64,000 nucleotides of DNA from Corella eumyota (lineage: Eukaryota; Chordata; Ascidiacea; Phlebobranchia; Corellidae), in the NCBI GenBank assembly GCA_963082875.1, contig OY720102.1:12498990-12562989 (forward strand). The letters run 5' to 3'. Both the position numbers and the translations under genes were made by a program. This document shows, piece by piece, positions 51,240 through 63,517 of the stretch (positions are counted from its first letter, which is position 1; every line of letters starts with the position of its first letter). The notes under the pieces are model-generated. The model did no database searches and had not been told where the DNA came from. It saw only the letters and a program-made list of their open reading frames with translations.

Positions 51240-51940
51240 TTAGTTCCCCTTTAAGATGTGCATTGGCCCCCGCACCTTTCTTTCATACAGCTGCTCAAAC
51301 GATAAAACCCGGTAAACTCTTGCAGCACCTCCTGAAATGCGAAAGGTAATGTGTAAAATTTAACGATGCCATTTGTTTGACTTCTACAACAAAGTCGCTT
51401 TAGCATGGACTTTACCGAACCATTAAATCTCTCCACAAGGTTATGGCTCATGGAATGATAAGGATTCTGTTTTTTCATGCATTTCGAAAAAACTTTGGTT
51501 TCCATGTCACTTAATACCTCTTTAGGTATGTCAAGTCTACACTACATATTTACTAAAGCTTCAGCAACTCTTTCTGTGGATTTAAATCAACAACTCTCCT
51601 GAGTACCATGTTGCGTAATCTTCAAGTGTCAAGATGTACTTGTGTTCCTTGTAACTAGACGGGTGTATCAGCCCTATTAAGTCTAGTGTTGCAAGTTTAA
51701 ACAGAATTTCAAATAAAGAAACACTTGCTGCCACAAATTGTTTTTACTTTAAGGTTTAAAACCCCTTTTCAAGTTTTTTGGTTTAAACTGCTCCGAACTC
51801 TTATTGGTTTTGGGTTTTGCTTGTCACACTTTTTTCTGATCTCTATCTTCAGTTAAGTTGTTTTGCTTTGGGAGCACACTCTTCAAATGCTTATAATTTA
51901 CAGCGCCTTGGGCCATAAAGAATAACAATGAAAGAACAAG
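51240..51940 (-). mobile_element. Ty3/Gypsy-like integrase fragment (fossil), copy 2
   Basis: Duplicate of the fragment at 40725-41395, broken with several breaks, without LTRs. It was carried along in the duplicated NACHT unit. Confidence 0.6.
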
Positions 51941-52407
51941 AATAATACTGGTTAATATATATAGTTGCTAGTCAAACCATACTCGGGTTTATGCGACCTA
52001 GCAATTCATACTCGAAACAACAAAAATTTAAAAAATTTTTTTGCAGGAGTTTTTCACCTTGCAAACTATCTCGCAGGCTGCTGTATCAACAAGCAATTCT
52101 ACTCAAGTTATTTGTTAATATCTTGTGTCACTAAATATTATCTATGCCTATTTTTAAACCAATAAATATTGGATATATGCATTATTAAATGTGTTATATG
52201 TAGTGATAAATTATTGTGTTGTTGACATCTTTTTTTATCAGTTGACTTATTTTTTAAAGTTATTTTTACACAGCAATTAACTTTTATGGTTGCCAGCTTA
52301 CGCTATTTATAATTACCTCCCTGCTATGCTGACAAAAAATCAGCACTACTAAAAAAGAGTGACGCATTTAGGAAAAAATCGGCTTTGTGTATTTATCATC
52401 GGTTTGT

Positions 52408-52500
52408 TTGTGTATGGTAGTGGTCCAAACACTTTCTTAACATACACCAGATCCTGGGTTCGATTCCCAGTGATCTTATGCTGTAGCGCTCTTAACCAAA
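52408..52500 (+). repeat. tRNA-like SINE head, copy 2
   Basis: Duplicate of 41895-41990 with the same gggttcgattcccag B-box, upstream of the NLR-2 NACHT exon. Confidence 0.65.
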
Positions 52501-52698
52501 AAAAAGTAAATGTAAATATTTATGATTGCATTTATGACATTTATTACCTGTTATATAATTCCATTATAGCAATATTAGTTAGATTTTACCATTTATTATT
52601 TAAAAACATATATTTTTGCATTAATATATGTGCTGTTAACAATAAATATTTTATTAAATATAAAAAACAAATAATAATTTGAGACTTTATTATTTTAG

Positions 52699-54500
52699 AT
52701 AATTCTTTATGTGAACAACTTTCCACCACATGTTTTGAGCAAGCTAGTAGTTTTGCCAATGAATTTTGCTCTCCTGTCCAGTTAGACAAACAATTAGAAT
52801 TTGTTGAGTTAGAACTTGCTGAATATTCTTCCACTGATATTAAAGATTTAGATTCAGTTGATCACTTTCATACCAGAAAAGAACAATTTGAAAGAATGTC
52901 CAAGTTAACTAAACCTGACTATCACCCTGGCACAAAGATTAAGGTGAATGAAGTATTTGAATTAGCAAAAAGAAATGCTGAAGCAGCAGCTGAACATAAA
53001 TTCAATAAAACGACAAAAAATGAAGCTAAACGACTTGAATTAGACAAGAAAAAAAGAGACTTTATTAAAATACATTCCAAAGTCGTGGCTCTTGTTGGGC
53101 ACGCAGGGACTGGTAAATCAACTTTTATTAAAATTCTGATTCAGGAAATTTTTTCTGAAAATAGCGACTTTCTTCAGAATATAAAATTTATATTCTGCAT
53201 TATTTTGCGATCAGTTGATTTTCGTAGAGAAATGTCAATTTTCAGGTTTCTTGTTGCAAATTCATCTATAGATTGGAATCAACCAGAGTCTACTGATGTA
53301 GAATCATTAAATTGTATTAAAAACAGTTCTGACACTATCCTCATCTTTGATGGACTGAATGAGGCTGATAGTACTACCTTAGGGAAAGCACCCAAAAACT
53401 TGGTATCTACAAATGGCTCTGCTAAAGATTTTCTAAAAAACATTTTTACTGGAAAGTTATTTCCCAATGCTTATAAGTTTATCACTTCTCGACCAAGGCA
53501 AATGTATGAGTGGCATCCTTCTTGCAGACCTATCTTAGTGTTAAAACTACTTGGTTTCAATAAGGAAGCACAAGAAAACATTTGCGCGCAAATATGTGGG
53601 GAAAATTCACCTAAAGTCTTAACCTACTTACAAGATCATCCAGATATTGATGCTTACAATTATGTTCCTGTCAACTGCATTCTATCTATGCACTGCATTA
53701 ATCAAGCAATTTTGTCTGGCTCTGAAGTTAATCTAAAAACTATGACAAATGTTATGCTTGCTTCTTTAAAGCATTATATGAGGTCAGATCATTTTCCTGA
53801 CAACACAGACATTTTTGAGAACGAATTTAAAGGCCTAGCTTATCTTGCCTGGAATGGGTTTGAGCAGAAAAATATTATTTTTGATCAAAAAGACATTAAA
53901 AAGGCTGGAATTACTGAAAAAATGCTTAAAACTTTTCTTGATACTTTTGTTTATGATTCTTCAAACATGAAAGTCAAGATATTAGAAGGAGACAAACGAA
54001 GCAACTTTAGTCATCTCACATGGCAAGAACTGTTTGCTGCCATGTATTTATTCTTATGGGCAAGTCTGGATGAATTTCATGAATGTGTTCCACAGTTTTC
54101 CACTAGTCGATGGGAAGTAGTCACAAAATTTCTGTTTGGGTTTTACAGTTCCAAGGATTTGTCTGAATTTCAATCTGGTTCTTCAACAGCTTATGATAAG
54201 AAACGAGCTGTTCTAGAAACATATGCTAAAGATTTGTGTAAAAATGTTTCTTCAACTATTATTGAACTCAGCAGTTATTTGTATGAATCCAACGATGATG
54301 ACCTCAACCAGTCTCTTCTAAGTCTTCTACCTGATCATTTATACCTTGAGTTTAAGGAAACGTTGTTACCGAGTGACTGCATCCATCTTGGCTACTTGTT
54401 TGAACAATTAACCAAACCTCTTTCTTTAAAGATGTGGTTTGGAAGAGGAGTAGGTGACCATTCTCAACTGCTTAGTATCTTCAAAGGTTTAAAAGTAAAG
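52699..54500 (+). CDS. NLR-2 NACHT exon
   Basis: Acceptor ttttag and donor gtaagc are both good. The exon encodes the helical pre-NACHT linker (DNSLCEQLSTTCFEQASSFA), the P-loop at about 53097, the Walker B region at about 53340-53370, TSRP at about 53485 and a long helical C-terminal part (LSEFQSGSSTAYDKKRAVLE). The final codons join in phase 0 to an LRR exon. It gives the sequence missing from NLR-1 behind the gap. Confidence 0.9.
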
Positions 54501-57500
54501 GTAAGCAAAAACATTATCGTTATTTTGAATATGATGCCCAGGTTTAATTTAAACAGGAAATTTATTTACTAAAGTAGATAAAATCACCAAAATATATAGA
54601 TTTGTATTCAATATTATTTTAATAATTCTGTAGTTATAATAAAACTTTTTGTTTGAATAAGTAATTTGCAATTTTGTAAAAAGTAAAATGATAACAATGC
54701 TCATATTGTTTAACAATGGTCCATTGTTGAGATACAATCCCCCATTTTGTACTTTCTCTAAATTACATTATTCAATAAATAAAGTTTTAATTAAGTTTTG
54801 AAAGCAAAACTTAACATTCTTTACCTGAATACAAAATAAATTTAGAATATAAAATAAAAAATAATGTAAAAACTTAAACTTTTAGTATTTAGTATGCCTA
54901 CTTAAAATGGGCAGCTTTATATTACTATAAAGGTAGGTTACAAAACTACACAAGCATTTTAAGTTTACATAACAAGTCTTATTATTTACAATTATAACAA
55001 AGAAAACAGAAATTGATGTTAACTTTAAATTTGTTTCGCATAAAAAAAACTCTCATAAAATATTGATCCAAACAAAGCTTAAAATAATTTGTTTCATAAA
55101 CTAAAACATTGGGTTAAAATAATATTTACCCCCATATTATTGCTGGGGTTTTTATTATTGCCCCTAAATATTTTTGTACTCACTGGGTTAACTGCAAAGT
55201 ATTGTTATATAAATATCTGGGCTTAAATTACTTAAGGTTATCAAAACTAAATTTTAAATTTATTTAAACTGGCTTTAAATAAGAATTAAAATGTTGGTAA
55301 TTATTATTTTAATTCAAAATGCTCTTAATCACTATTTTATTAAGAATATATTTTTTTAAACTTTTTCTTAGGTAATTCAATTAAAGTAATCTTTAAATTA
55401 AGTAAAATATAAATTTTGTTTTAGATAAAGTTGGACTTATCAGAAAACAAACTTGGTGATAAAACTGCAATATCACTGGGTGAGGTTATTGACAAGTTTG
55501 AGGAACTTAATATTAGTTCTTGTCGCATCACAGAAGTTGGTGGATTGGCCATTGCTAGAGGTTGTTCAAAACTAACACATCCTGTAAGTATATTACTTTA
55601 TTGCTCGGTATTTAAAGATTAATTATTTAAACAAGCACTAGATTTAAATAAAATTTATTATTAAAATTACTTTATGTAACGACAAAACTTTTTTATTTAG
55701 TTTATAGAAATATAAGCACAAACTTATTTTCAATTTTATAACAAAAAGTAAAAACGGTCACAATGCCCATTAACTTTAACAATGGGTCATCGTTAAGTTA
55801 CAATTTATTGTATTATATTTAAATAAAATATTTTTTGTATTTCCTCAGGATCAAATTATTTAAAAATTAAAAGTTTTAAAGAAATTTAAAACAAAATTTT
55901 ACTTTATTAACTTTTGGAGAATTTTAAACTTAAAATAAACAAAAATATTTAATTTAACAATTAATACATTATTTTTTAGTGACATTAAACAAATTTAGTT
56001 TTAAACATTTAAATATTTTGGCTCATTTATTAAAAAAACATTTATAAATTAACAGTAAAATTTTATTAAAACAATAAGGGTGGAGTTATTAAAGTCGAGT
56101 TAACTAAATCTCCGGTTAACTTTTTATTTTTTTGTGTTATTAAAGTCGACTTAAACTTGGATTAACTAATCCTAGTTTAACTTGCGATTTTTGTTTAAAA
56201 ACTGGTTTAAACCTGTTTGAAATCGCTATAGCGAATCAAAACAGCGAACAACAATTTTTGTTGATTTTTGCTGTAACCAAGGACGTTTTGTTCACTTTTT
56301 TGCACGAGATTTAAGTTTTTGTAAATAATAAGGCTAAACGTGAATTTGAAGGGTTTTAGTAATAATTTAACATTTAACTTTCTTTATTAAGTTAGACTTA
56401 GTTAAGATTAGTTACTGTTAGTAAACAAAAAACAGACCTTTAGCCTATTCAGGCTTAAGATTACTATTATAAAAAAATTAATGCTATAGAAACTTTTAAC
56501 ACAAATTGTTCTTAAATATTGTCAATAGGAATAAACGATTGTTAAGTAATTTTTTATTAAAATGGATACTTTGGAAATCATTGAAATAACAAATACAAAA
56601 TACGAAATTCCAAAAAAACGATTAAAAGATATCACAAATCCCTGGAAAAATATACAGAAAGAGAAATAGTCCAGCGTTACAGATTTAATAAAAATAGCAT
56701 TTTACAGCTTTATAACATTATTGAAAAAGATTTAGGTTTAAAAATTAGAAGCCATGGTGTTCCAGCATTGTTGCAGCTTTTGGTAACTCTTAGGTATTAT
56801 GCAACAGGAAATTTGCAACGTAGTGATGGAGACTTAGTTGGGGTACATAGATGCACGGTGTGCCTTATCGTACATTGGATTTCTAAGTGTATAACTTTGC
56901 GCAAACACTTATTTGTAACATTTCCTAGTGGATTGGCTCTGCAAACATGCATGGATAATTTTGGGCAAGTTTCAGGGTTTCCCAATGTAGTTGGAGCAAT
57001 AGATGGCACACATATCCCCATTGTTTCACCTGGTGGTGATTCTCCTAAGGTGTTCAGAAACAGAAAAGAATTTTTTTTCGTTAATGTTCAGGCCATCTGT
57101 GATGCTCACCGAGTATTTACCAACATTGTTGTGCGTTGGCCAGGATCGACTCATGACTCCTGAATTTTTGAAAATTTAAGAATTCGTGACCATTTTGAAG
57201 ATTGATTTGTGTCTGGTCTGTTGTTAGGTGACAATGGTTACCCCTGTAAAAAATATTTAATGACTCCTCTACTTCATCCCTTAACATTACCACAAAAAAG
57301 TACAATAAAGCTCACATAAAAACAAGATCAAGGATTGCACAGTCTTTCGGTATTTTAAAACAAAGGTTTCGAGCCCTTACAATTCCACTTCGGACCTGTC
57401 TGGACAATTCAATAATTATAATAGTTGCAATTAAGTGTCTTCATAATTTTGCACTAAAAACAAGGCAAGAGAAACTGGCACCTTACGATGCTGAAATCCC

Positions 57501-60500
57501 AGTAATTAAAACACATGGAAGAGCTGGTCATTTATTGGCTGGGTGAGCTGTGCGTGACCAAATAACAAATAACTATTTTCAGTAATATTTAAATTGAAGA
57601 AGACATTTTTATGTTAATATGGTTAGACTTCATAAAAATGTTTGTTTATGTGTTTTATGTAATCTTTTTTTAGCTAGGAATAAAATGAATAAAAAATATT
57701 AGAACTCTAAACTACGATTAAAGCGAAGGAGTACTGTTGGAATTGGTAAAATCTTATCCAGTTATAACTTCAAAATTAACAAATTCTTCTACCACAACTG
57801 CAAAAAAATGTTTGGGTTGATTTAACAAAAAAATTTAATTTAATCAATATATGATGCAATAGAACACCAGAAATTTACAAAATTTATACAAAAAATTAAA
57901 AAAAAGCCAAATCAGCTAATACAGAACAAAAAAAAATAAGAAAAACAGGAGGTGGCCACCACCTAATCCCATTAGCCCTTTTACGCAGAAAGTCATTTGT
58001 ACCTAACAAATATATTTTTATGATAAACCAAATAATACACAACAATAAATTTACTACAAACCTGCAAAACTTTGATTTAAATAATAGCTCTTGTTCTCAA
58101 TGAAATCAATTTACTGCATAACAGTTTTGATGATGGTGCTTTGCTGATTCTTGATCTTACTGGTAGCACCCCAGTCATGATCAAATTGTTACTGAATGTT
58201 CTTTAAATGAAGAAATTTTTATAGAATGTAAGGAATTACCAGGTTAAATTTTATGTTGTGAATATTATAACAAATTATAAGTTCTAGTTTTGAAAAAGGA
58301 GTCTTTAAAAAGAAAAAGCGATTTTGGTGATGTAACGGAGGCAAAAATGTTACTACTTAGGCAGGAAATAGAAAATAAAAAAGAAATTCATATACTAACC
58401 AAAAAGTTACTAATAAATAACCAAGAAATGAAAATAAATAAACATGATTTAAAAATGAAAGAACTTGAAATAAAAATAGAGCAAACAAAAATTTAAAAAA
58501 ATTACCGAGCAGCATGTTTAAACAACTTTTATGAAATTTAATAGTTTGCATATTTATTTATTGTATTATTTATGTTTTTATATTTTGTTACTCAAAAAAA
58601 TTGTTTAAAATTTAAATAAAGGGGTTTACTTTACACTTTGCATGAATATAATACCAAAGCTTTACTAGATTGAAAATATGATACCCTGTCCAAAATAGGT
58701 ATTTACCGAGAGCAAAATGCTTAAAACCATCATCGCGCATTTCCTTGTTTAGCCAAGCCAGGGTGGACGGTTTTTAACTTCAACGACATAAAAGTATTCT
58801 CTAAACTTTGTGACCTGCCCATTGTTAGGGATTAACAGGATGTTTGCATGTAATTTCTAATTTCATCAGCTTTAATAAAGGTTGAATATATTGCCAAATT
58901 TATTTGGCAAAACCCATATAAAATTTAGGTTGTATCTGACTATACACATTTTATATGCATTTAACAGGGGACAAAAATAGGTAAAATACCTTACAATGAT
59001 ATGTCCGGTACATCACTGACGATTTACGGACTGACTAAAGCTATTACAACCAGTACTAACTTACTAATTATACAACTTTGCTTTGCTGTTGTATTGTTTT
59101 TCATAAGCTACCTATGAATTACTATTGACTCTGTCCAAACGATCACAACAACTTTAAGGCCAATCTAGTTTTACTATTAGACTATTGCCGTAATTTTCTA
59201 AACTACGAACTCAAAATGAAACGTTGCTGTTCTAGCAAAGAATGCACAACATGTGTAAACAAGTTACTAAACCAATTGACCTAAAAACTAATAAACCATG
59301 AAACAACTAAAAATTTATTTTTGATAAAGTAGCTAATTAATTTTAAGTTAATCTGAGTTTAAACCACCTCAATCGGCGGGTTAACTTTTTAGCGATTTAA
59401 CTCGACTTTAATCACTCCACCCTAAGTGTGATAATAAGTAAATTTTAAGTTTAAATATTTCAGATAAATAACAAGTTATTAAAAATTAAATATTGTTCAT
59501 TTCTGTGTTACTTCAAAATTTTAATTATTATTATTTTTATAAAGTGTTCTGTTAACTATTTTTTATCTCAGTTATTTTAATTCAAGTAACTTCAAATTAA
59601 GTAAAATATAAATTTTGTTTTAGATAAAGTTGTACTTATCATATAACATAATTGGTGATGGAACTGTAACATTACTGGGTGAGGTTATTGACAAGTTTGA
59701 GGAACTTAATATTAGGAATTGTAACATCACAGAAGTTGGTGGATTGGCCATTGCTAGAGGTTGTTCAAAACTAACTTACCCTGTGAGTATATTACTTTAT
59801 TGCTTGGTATTTAAAGATTATTTATTTAAACAAACACTAGATTTAAATAACATTTAATATTAAAATTACTTGATGTAACAACAAAACTTTTTTATTTAGT
59901 TTATAAAAATATAAACACAAACTTATTTTCAATTTTATAACAAGAAGTAAAAAAGATCACAATGTCCATTAACTTTAACAATGGGTCATTGTTAAGTTAC
60001 AATTTATTGTATTATATTTAAATAAAATTATTTTTTGTATTTTCTAAGAATCAAATTATTTCGTAATTAAAAGTTTTAAAGAAATATCTAAAACAAAATT
60101 TTACAAAAATATTTAAATTTAACAATTAATACATTTTTTTAGTGACATTAAACAAATTCAGTTTTAAACATTTAAATATTTTGGCTCATTTATTAAAAAA
60201 CGATTTATAAATTAACAGTAAAATTTTATTAAAACAATAAGTGTGGAGTTATTAAAGTCGAGTTAACTTAATCCTCAGTTAACTTTTTATTTTTTTTGTG
60301 TTATTGAAGTTGAGTTAAACTTGGATTAACTAATCCTAGTTTAACTTGCGATTTTTGTTTAAAAACTGGTCTAAACTGGTTTGAAATCGCTATAGCGAAT
60401 CAAAACAGCGAACGACAATTTTTGTTGATTTTCGCTGTAACCAAGGACGTTTTGTTCACTTTTTTGCACGAGATTTAAGTTTTTGTAAATAATAAGGCTA

Positions 60501-63500
60501 AACGTGAATTTGAAGGGTTTTAGTAATAATTTAACATTTAACTTTCTTTATTAAGTTAGACTTAGTTAAGATTAGTTACTGTTAGTAAACAAAAAACAGA
60601 ACTTCAGCTTATTCAGGCTTAAGATTACTATTATAAAAAAATGCACGCTATAGAAACTTCTTTTACAAATTGTTCTTAAATATTGTCAATAGGAATAAAC
60701 GATTGTTAAGTAATTTTTTATTAAAATGGATACTTTGGAAATCGTTGAAATAACAAATACAAATTACGAAATTCCCAAAAAACAATAAAAAGATTTCACA
60801 AATCCCTGGAAAAATATACAGAAAGAGAAATAGTCCAGCGTTACAGATTTAATAAAAATAGCATTTTACAGCTTTATAACATTATAAAAATTAGAAGCCA
60901 TGGCGTTCCAGCATTGTTGCAGCTTTTGGTAACCCTTAGGTTTTATGCAAAAGGAAATTTGCAACAGAGTGATGGAGACTTAGTTGGGGTACATAGATGC
61001 ACGGTGTGCCTTATCGTACACCGGATTTCTAAGGGATTTCCAATTCCACTTTGAAAATATTTGGACAATTTAATAATTATAATAGTTGCAATTATGTGTC
61101 TTCATAATTTTGCACTAAAAACAAGGCAAGAGAAACTGGCACCTTACGATGCTGAAATCCCAGTAATTGAAACAAATGGAGGAGCTGGTCATTCATTGGC
61201 TGGGTGAGCTGTGCGAGACCAAATAACAAATAACTATTTTCAGTAATATTTAAATTTAAGAAGAAATTTTTACGTTAATATAGTTAGACTGCATAAAAAT
61301 GTTTGTTTATGTGTTTTATGTAATCTTTTTGTGGCTAGGAATAAAATGGATAAAAAAAAATTAGAACTCTTAACTACGATCAAAGCGAAGGAGAAGTACT
61401 GTTGGAATTGGTAAAATCTTATCCAGTTATAACTTCAAAATTAACAAATTCTTCTACCACAACTGCAAAAAAAAATATTTTGGTTGATTTAACAAAAAAA
61501 CTTAATTTAATCAATACATGATGCAATAGGCACCAGAAAATTTACAAAATTTATACAAAAATGTTTAAAAAAAGCCAAATCACAACTATAAATTTACTAC
61601 AAACCTGCAAAACTTTGTTTTAAATAATAGCTCTAATTGTCAATGAAATCAATTCACTGCATAACAGTTTTGATGATGATGCCTTGCTGATTCTTGATCT
61701 TACTGGTAGCACCCCAGTCATGATCAAATTGTTACTGAATGTTCTTCAAATGGAGAAATTTTTATAGCATGTAAAAAATAACCAGGTTAAGTTTTATGTT
61801 GTGAATATTATTACCAATGAAGAGTTCTAGTTTAAAAAAGGAGTTACAAATATGTAATTTTAAATTATGTTGTTAAAAAGTAATACCAGTCTGTTCATAG
61901 ATGTTGTAGTACAAGATTCACCTGAGAAAAACAAAAAAATAGTGTCGATCAAGTACTAAGTAAGTCAATGCAAAAAAAAAAATATAGTTGTCACCTTTAA
62001 GTTTATTAATTTTTGTAATGAAGTTATTTAAATAATTTTAAAGAAAAAAAGGTCTTTAAAAAGAAAAAGCTATTCTGGTGACGTAAGGGAGGCAAAAATG
62101 TTACTACTTAGGCAGAAAATAGAAAATAAAAAAGAAATTCACATACTAACCAAAATGTTACTAATAAAGGACCAAGAAATGAAAATTAAAGAACACGATT
62201 TAAAAATGAAAGAACTTAAAATAAAAATAGAGCAAACAAAAAATTAAAAAAATTACAGAGCAGCATGTTTAAACAACTTTTAGTTATCAATAAAATTAAA
62301 ATAAAGGGGTTTACTTTCCACTTCGCATGAATATAATAACAAAGCTTTACTAGATTGAAAATATGATACCCTGTCCAAAATAGGTTTTTACCAAAGCAAA
62401 ATGCTTAAAACCATCATCGCGCATTTCCTTGTTTAGCCAAGCCAGGGTGGACGATTTTTAACTTCAACGACATAAAAGTATTCTCTAAACTTTGTGACCT
62501 GCCCATTGTTAGGGATTGACAGGATGTTTGTAATTTCTAATTTCAATAACTACAATAAAGGTTAAATATATTGCTCTTGTGACAACTCAATAAAAACTAC
62601 TTAAATAGTTAATTATAAATTTTTTAACTAAATTTATTTGGCAGAGCCATATAAAACTTAGGTTGTAACTGACTATACACATTATATATGCATTTAACAG
62701 GAAACAAAAATAGGTAAAATACCTTACAATGATATGTCCGGTACATCACTGACGATTTACGGACTAAAGCCATTACAACCAGTACTAACTTACTAATTAT
62801 ACAACTTTGCTTTGCTGTTGTATTGTTTTCCATAAGCTACCCATTAATTACCTATTGGCTCTGTCCAAACGATCACAACAACTTTTAGGCCAAACTATTT
62901 TTACTATTAGACTATTGCCTTAATTTTCTAAACTACAAACTCAAAATGAAACATTGCTGTTCCAGCAAAGAATGCATTGCACTTGTTAACAAGTTACTAA
63001 ACCAATTAACCTAAAAACTAATGAAACACGAAACAACTAAAAATTTATTTTTGATAAAGTAGTTAATTAATTTTTAGTTTATCCGAGTTTAAACCACCTC
63101 AATTGGCGGGTTAACTTTTTAGCAATTTAACTTGACTTTAATTACTCCACCCTAAGTGTGATAATAAGTAAATTTTAATTAAAGTTTAAATATTTCAGAT
63201 AAATAATAAGTTATTAAAAATTAAATATTTGGCATTTTTGTGTTACTTCAAAATTTTATTTATTATTATTTTTATAAAGTGTTTTGTTAAACAGTTTTTA
63301 TCCCAGTTATTTTAATTTAATTAACTTTTAATTAAAGTAAAAATAAATTTTGTTTTAGATAAAGTTGAAATTATCAAGGAACAAAATTGGTGATGAAGCT
63401 GTAACATTACTGGGTGAGGTTATTGACAAGTTTGAGGGACTTGATATTAGAAATTGTCGCATCACAGAAGTTGGTGGATTGGCCATTGCTAGAGGTTGTT

Positions 63501-63517
63501 CAAAACTAACATCCCTT
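52699..63517 (+). CDS. NLR-2: NACHT-LRR gene, no N-terminal exons of its own
   Basis: The NACHT exon 52699-54500 (600 codons, phase 1 in, phase 0 out) is open throughout. It carries Walker A GHAGTGKST, a Walker-B-like ILIFDGLNEADS, ITSRPRQ, and a winged-helix/superhelical tail ending SIFKGLKVK. Three 159-bp phase-0 LRR exons follow (55425-55583, 59624-59782, 63359-63517), and more may lie beyond the window. If transcribed alone it could start at the ATG at 52896. Alternatively it is spliced after the NLR-1 exons as part of one long gene. The Walker B second aspartate is N here (D in NLR-1). Sequence up to about 54150 is almost the same as NLR-1. Confidence 0.8.
54501..55424 (+). other. NACHT-LRR intron of NLR-2
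   Basis: AT-rich intron without genes. One SOX-like palindrome (TTTAACAATGGTCCATTGTT at about 54708-54727) is present, as in the LRR introns. Confidence 0.6.
55425..55583 (+). CDS. LRR exon 1 of NLR-2
   Basis: 159 bp, phase 0 at both ends. It encodes IKLDLSENKLGDKTAISLGE and FEELNISSCRITEVGGLAIA, two leucine-rich repeats, the second with a cysteine-type ScrIT turn. The conserved second half GGLAIARGCSKLTHP is shared with the other exons, while the first half varies. Confidence 0.85.
56078..59422. mobile_element. PIF/Harbinger copy B with terminal repeats and TAA target duplication
   Basis: Left end GGGTGGAGTTATTAAAGTCG after TAA (56075-56077); right end CGACTTTAATCACTCCACCC before TAA (59423-59425). 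The 3-bp TWA duplication and two-gene content identify PIF/Harbinger. Transposase at 56562-57560 on plus: MDTLEIIEITNTKYEIPKKR, a frame break near 56640, then an open part 56768-57163 with VVGAIDGTHIPIVSPGGDSP, stops further on, and LLGDNGYPCKKYLMTPLLHP. The Myb-like gene (about 57685-58500) has stops; its coiled coil at 58290-58496 is open. Non-autonomous as it stands. It lies in the intron after LRR exon 1. Confidence 0.9.
59624..59782 (+). CDS. LRR exon 2 of NLR-2
   Basis: 159 bp, phase 0, encoding IKLYLSYNIIGDGTVTLLGE and FEELNIRNCNITEVGGLAIA. Donor gtgagt. Its distance from LRR exon 1 (4.2 kb) is mostly Harbinger copy B. Confidence 0.85.
60241..63152. mobile_element. PIF/Harbinger copy C, internally deleted
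   Basis: Left end GTGTGGAGTTATTAAAGTCG after TAA (60238-60240); right end CTTTAATTACTCCACCC before TAA (63153-63155). The transposase region from 60726 keeps the N-terminal part but jumps at about 61030 from the VHRCTVCLIV region straight to the C-terminal end, losing both catalytic aspartate blocks. The Myb-like and coiled-coil parts remain at about 61350-62250. Same insertion site as copies A and B. The first TIR bases are GTG instead of GGG, as in copy A. Confidence 0.9.
63359..63517 (+). CDS. LRR exon 3 of NLR-2
   Basis: 159 bp, phase 0, encoding IKLKLSRNKIGDEAVTLLGE and FEGLDIRNCRITEVGGLAIA, donor gtgagt. The gene evidently continues beyond the right edge, since no terminal exon like 1901-2071 follows. 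Confidence 0.85.
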
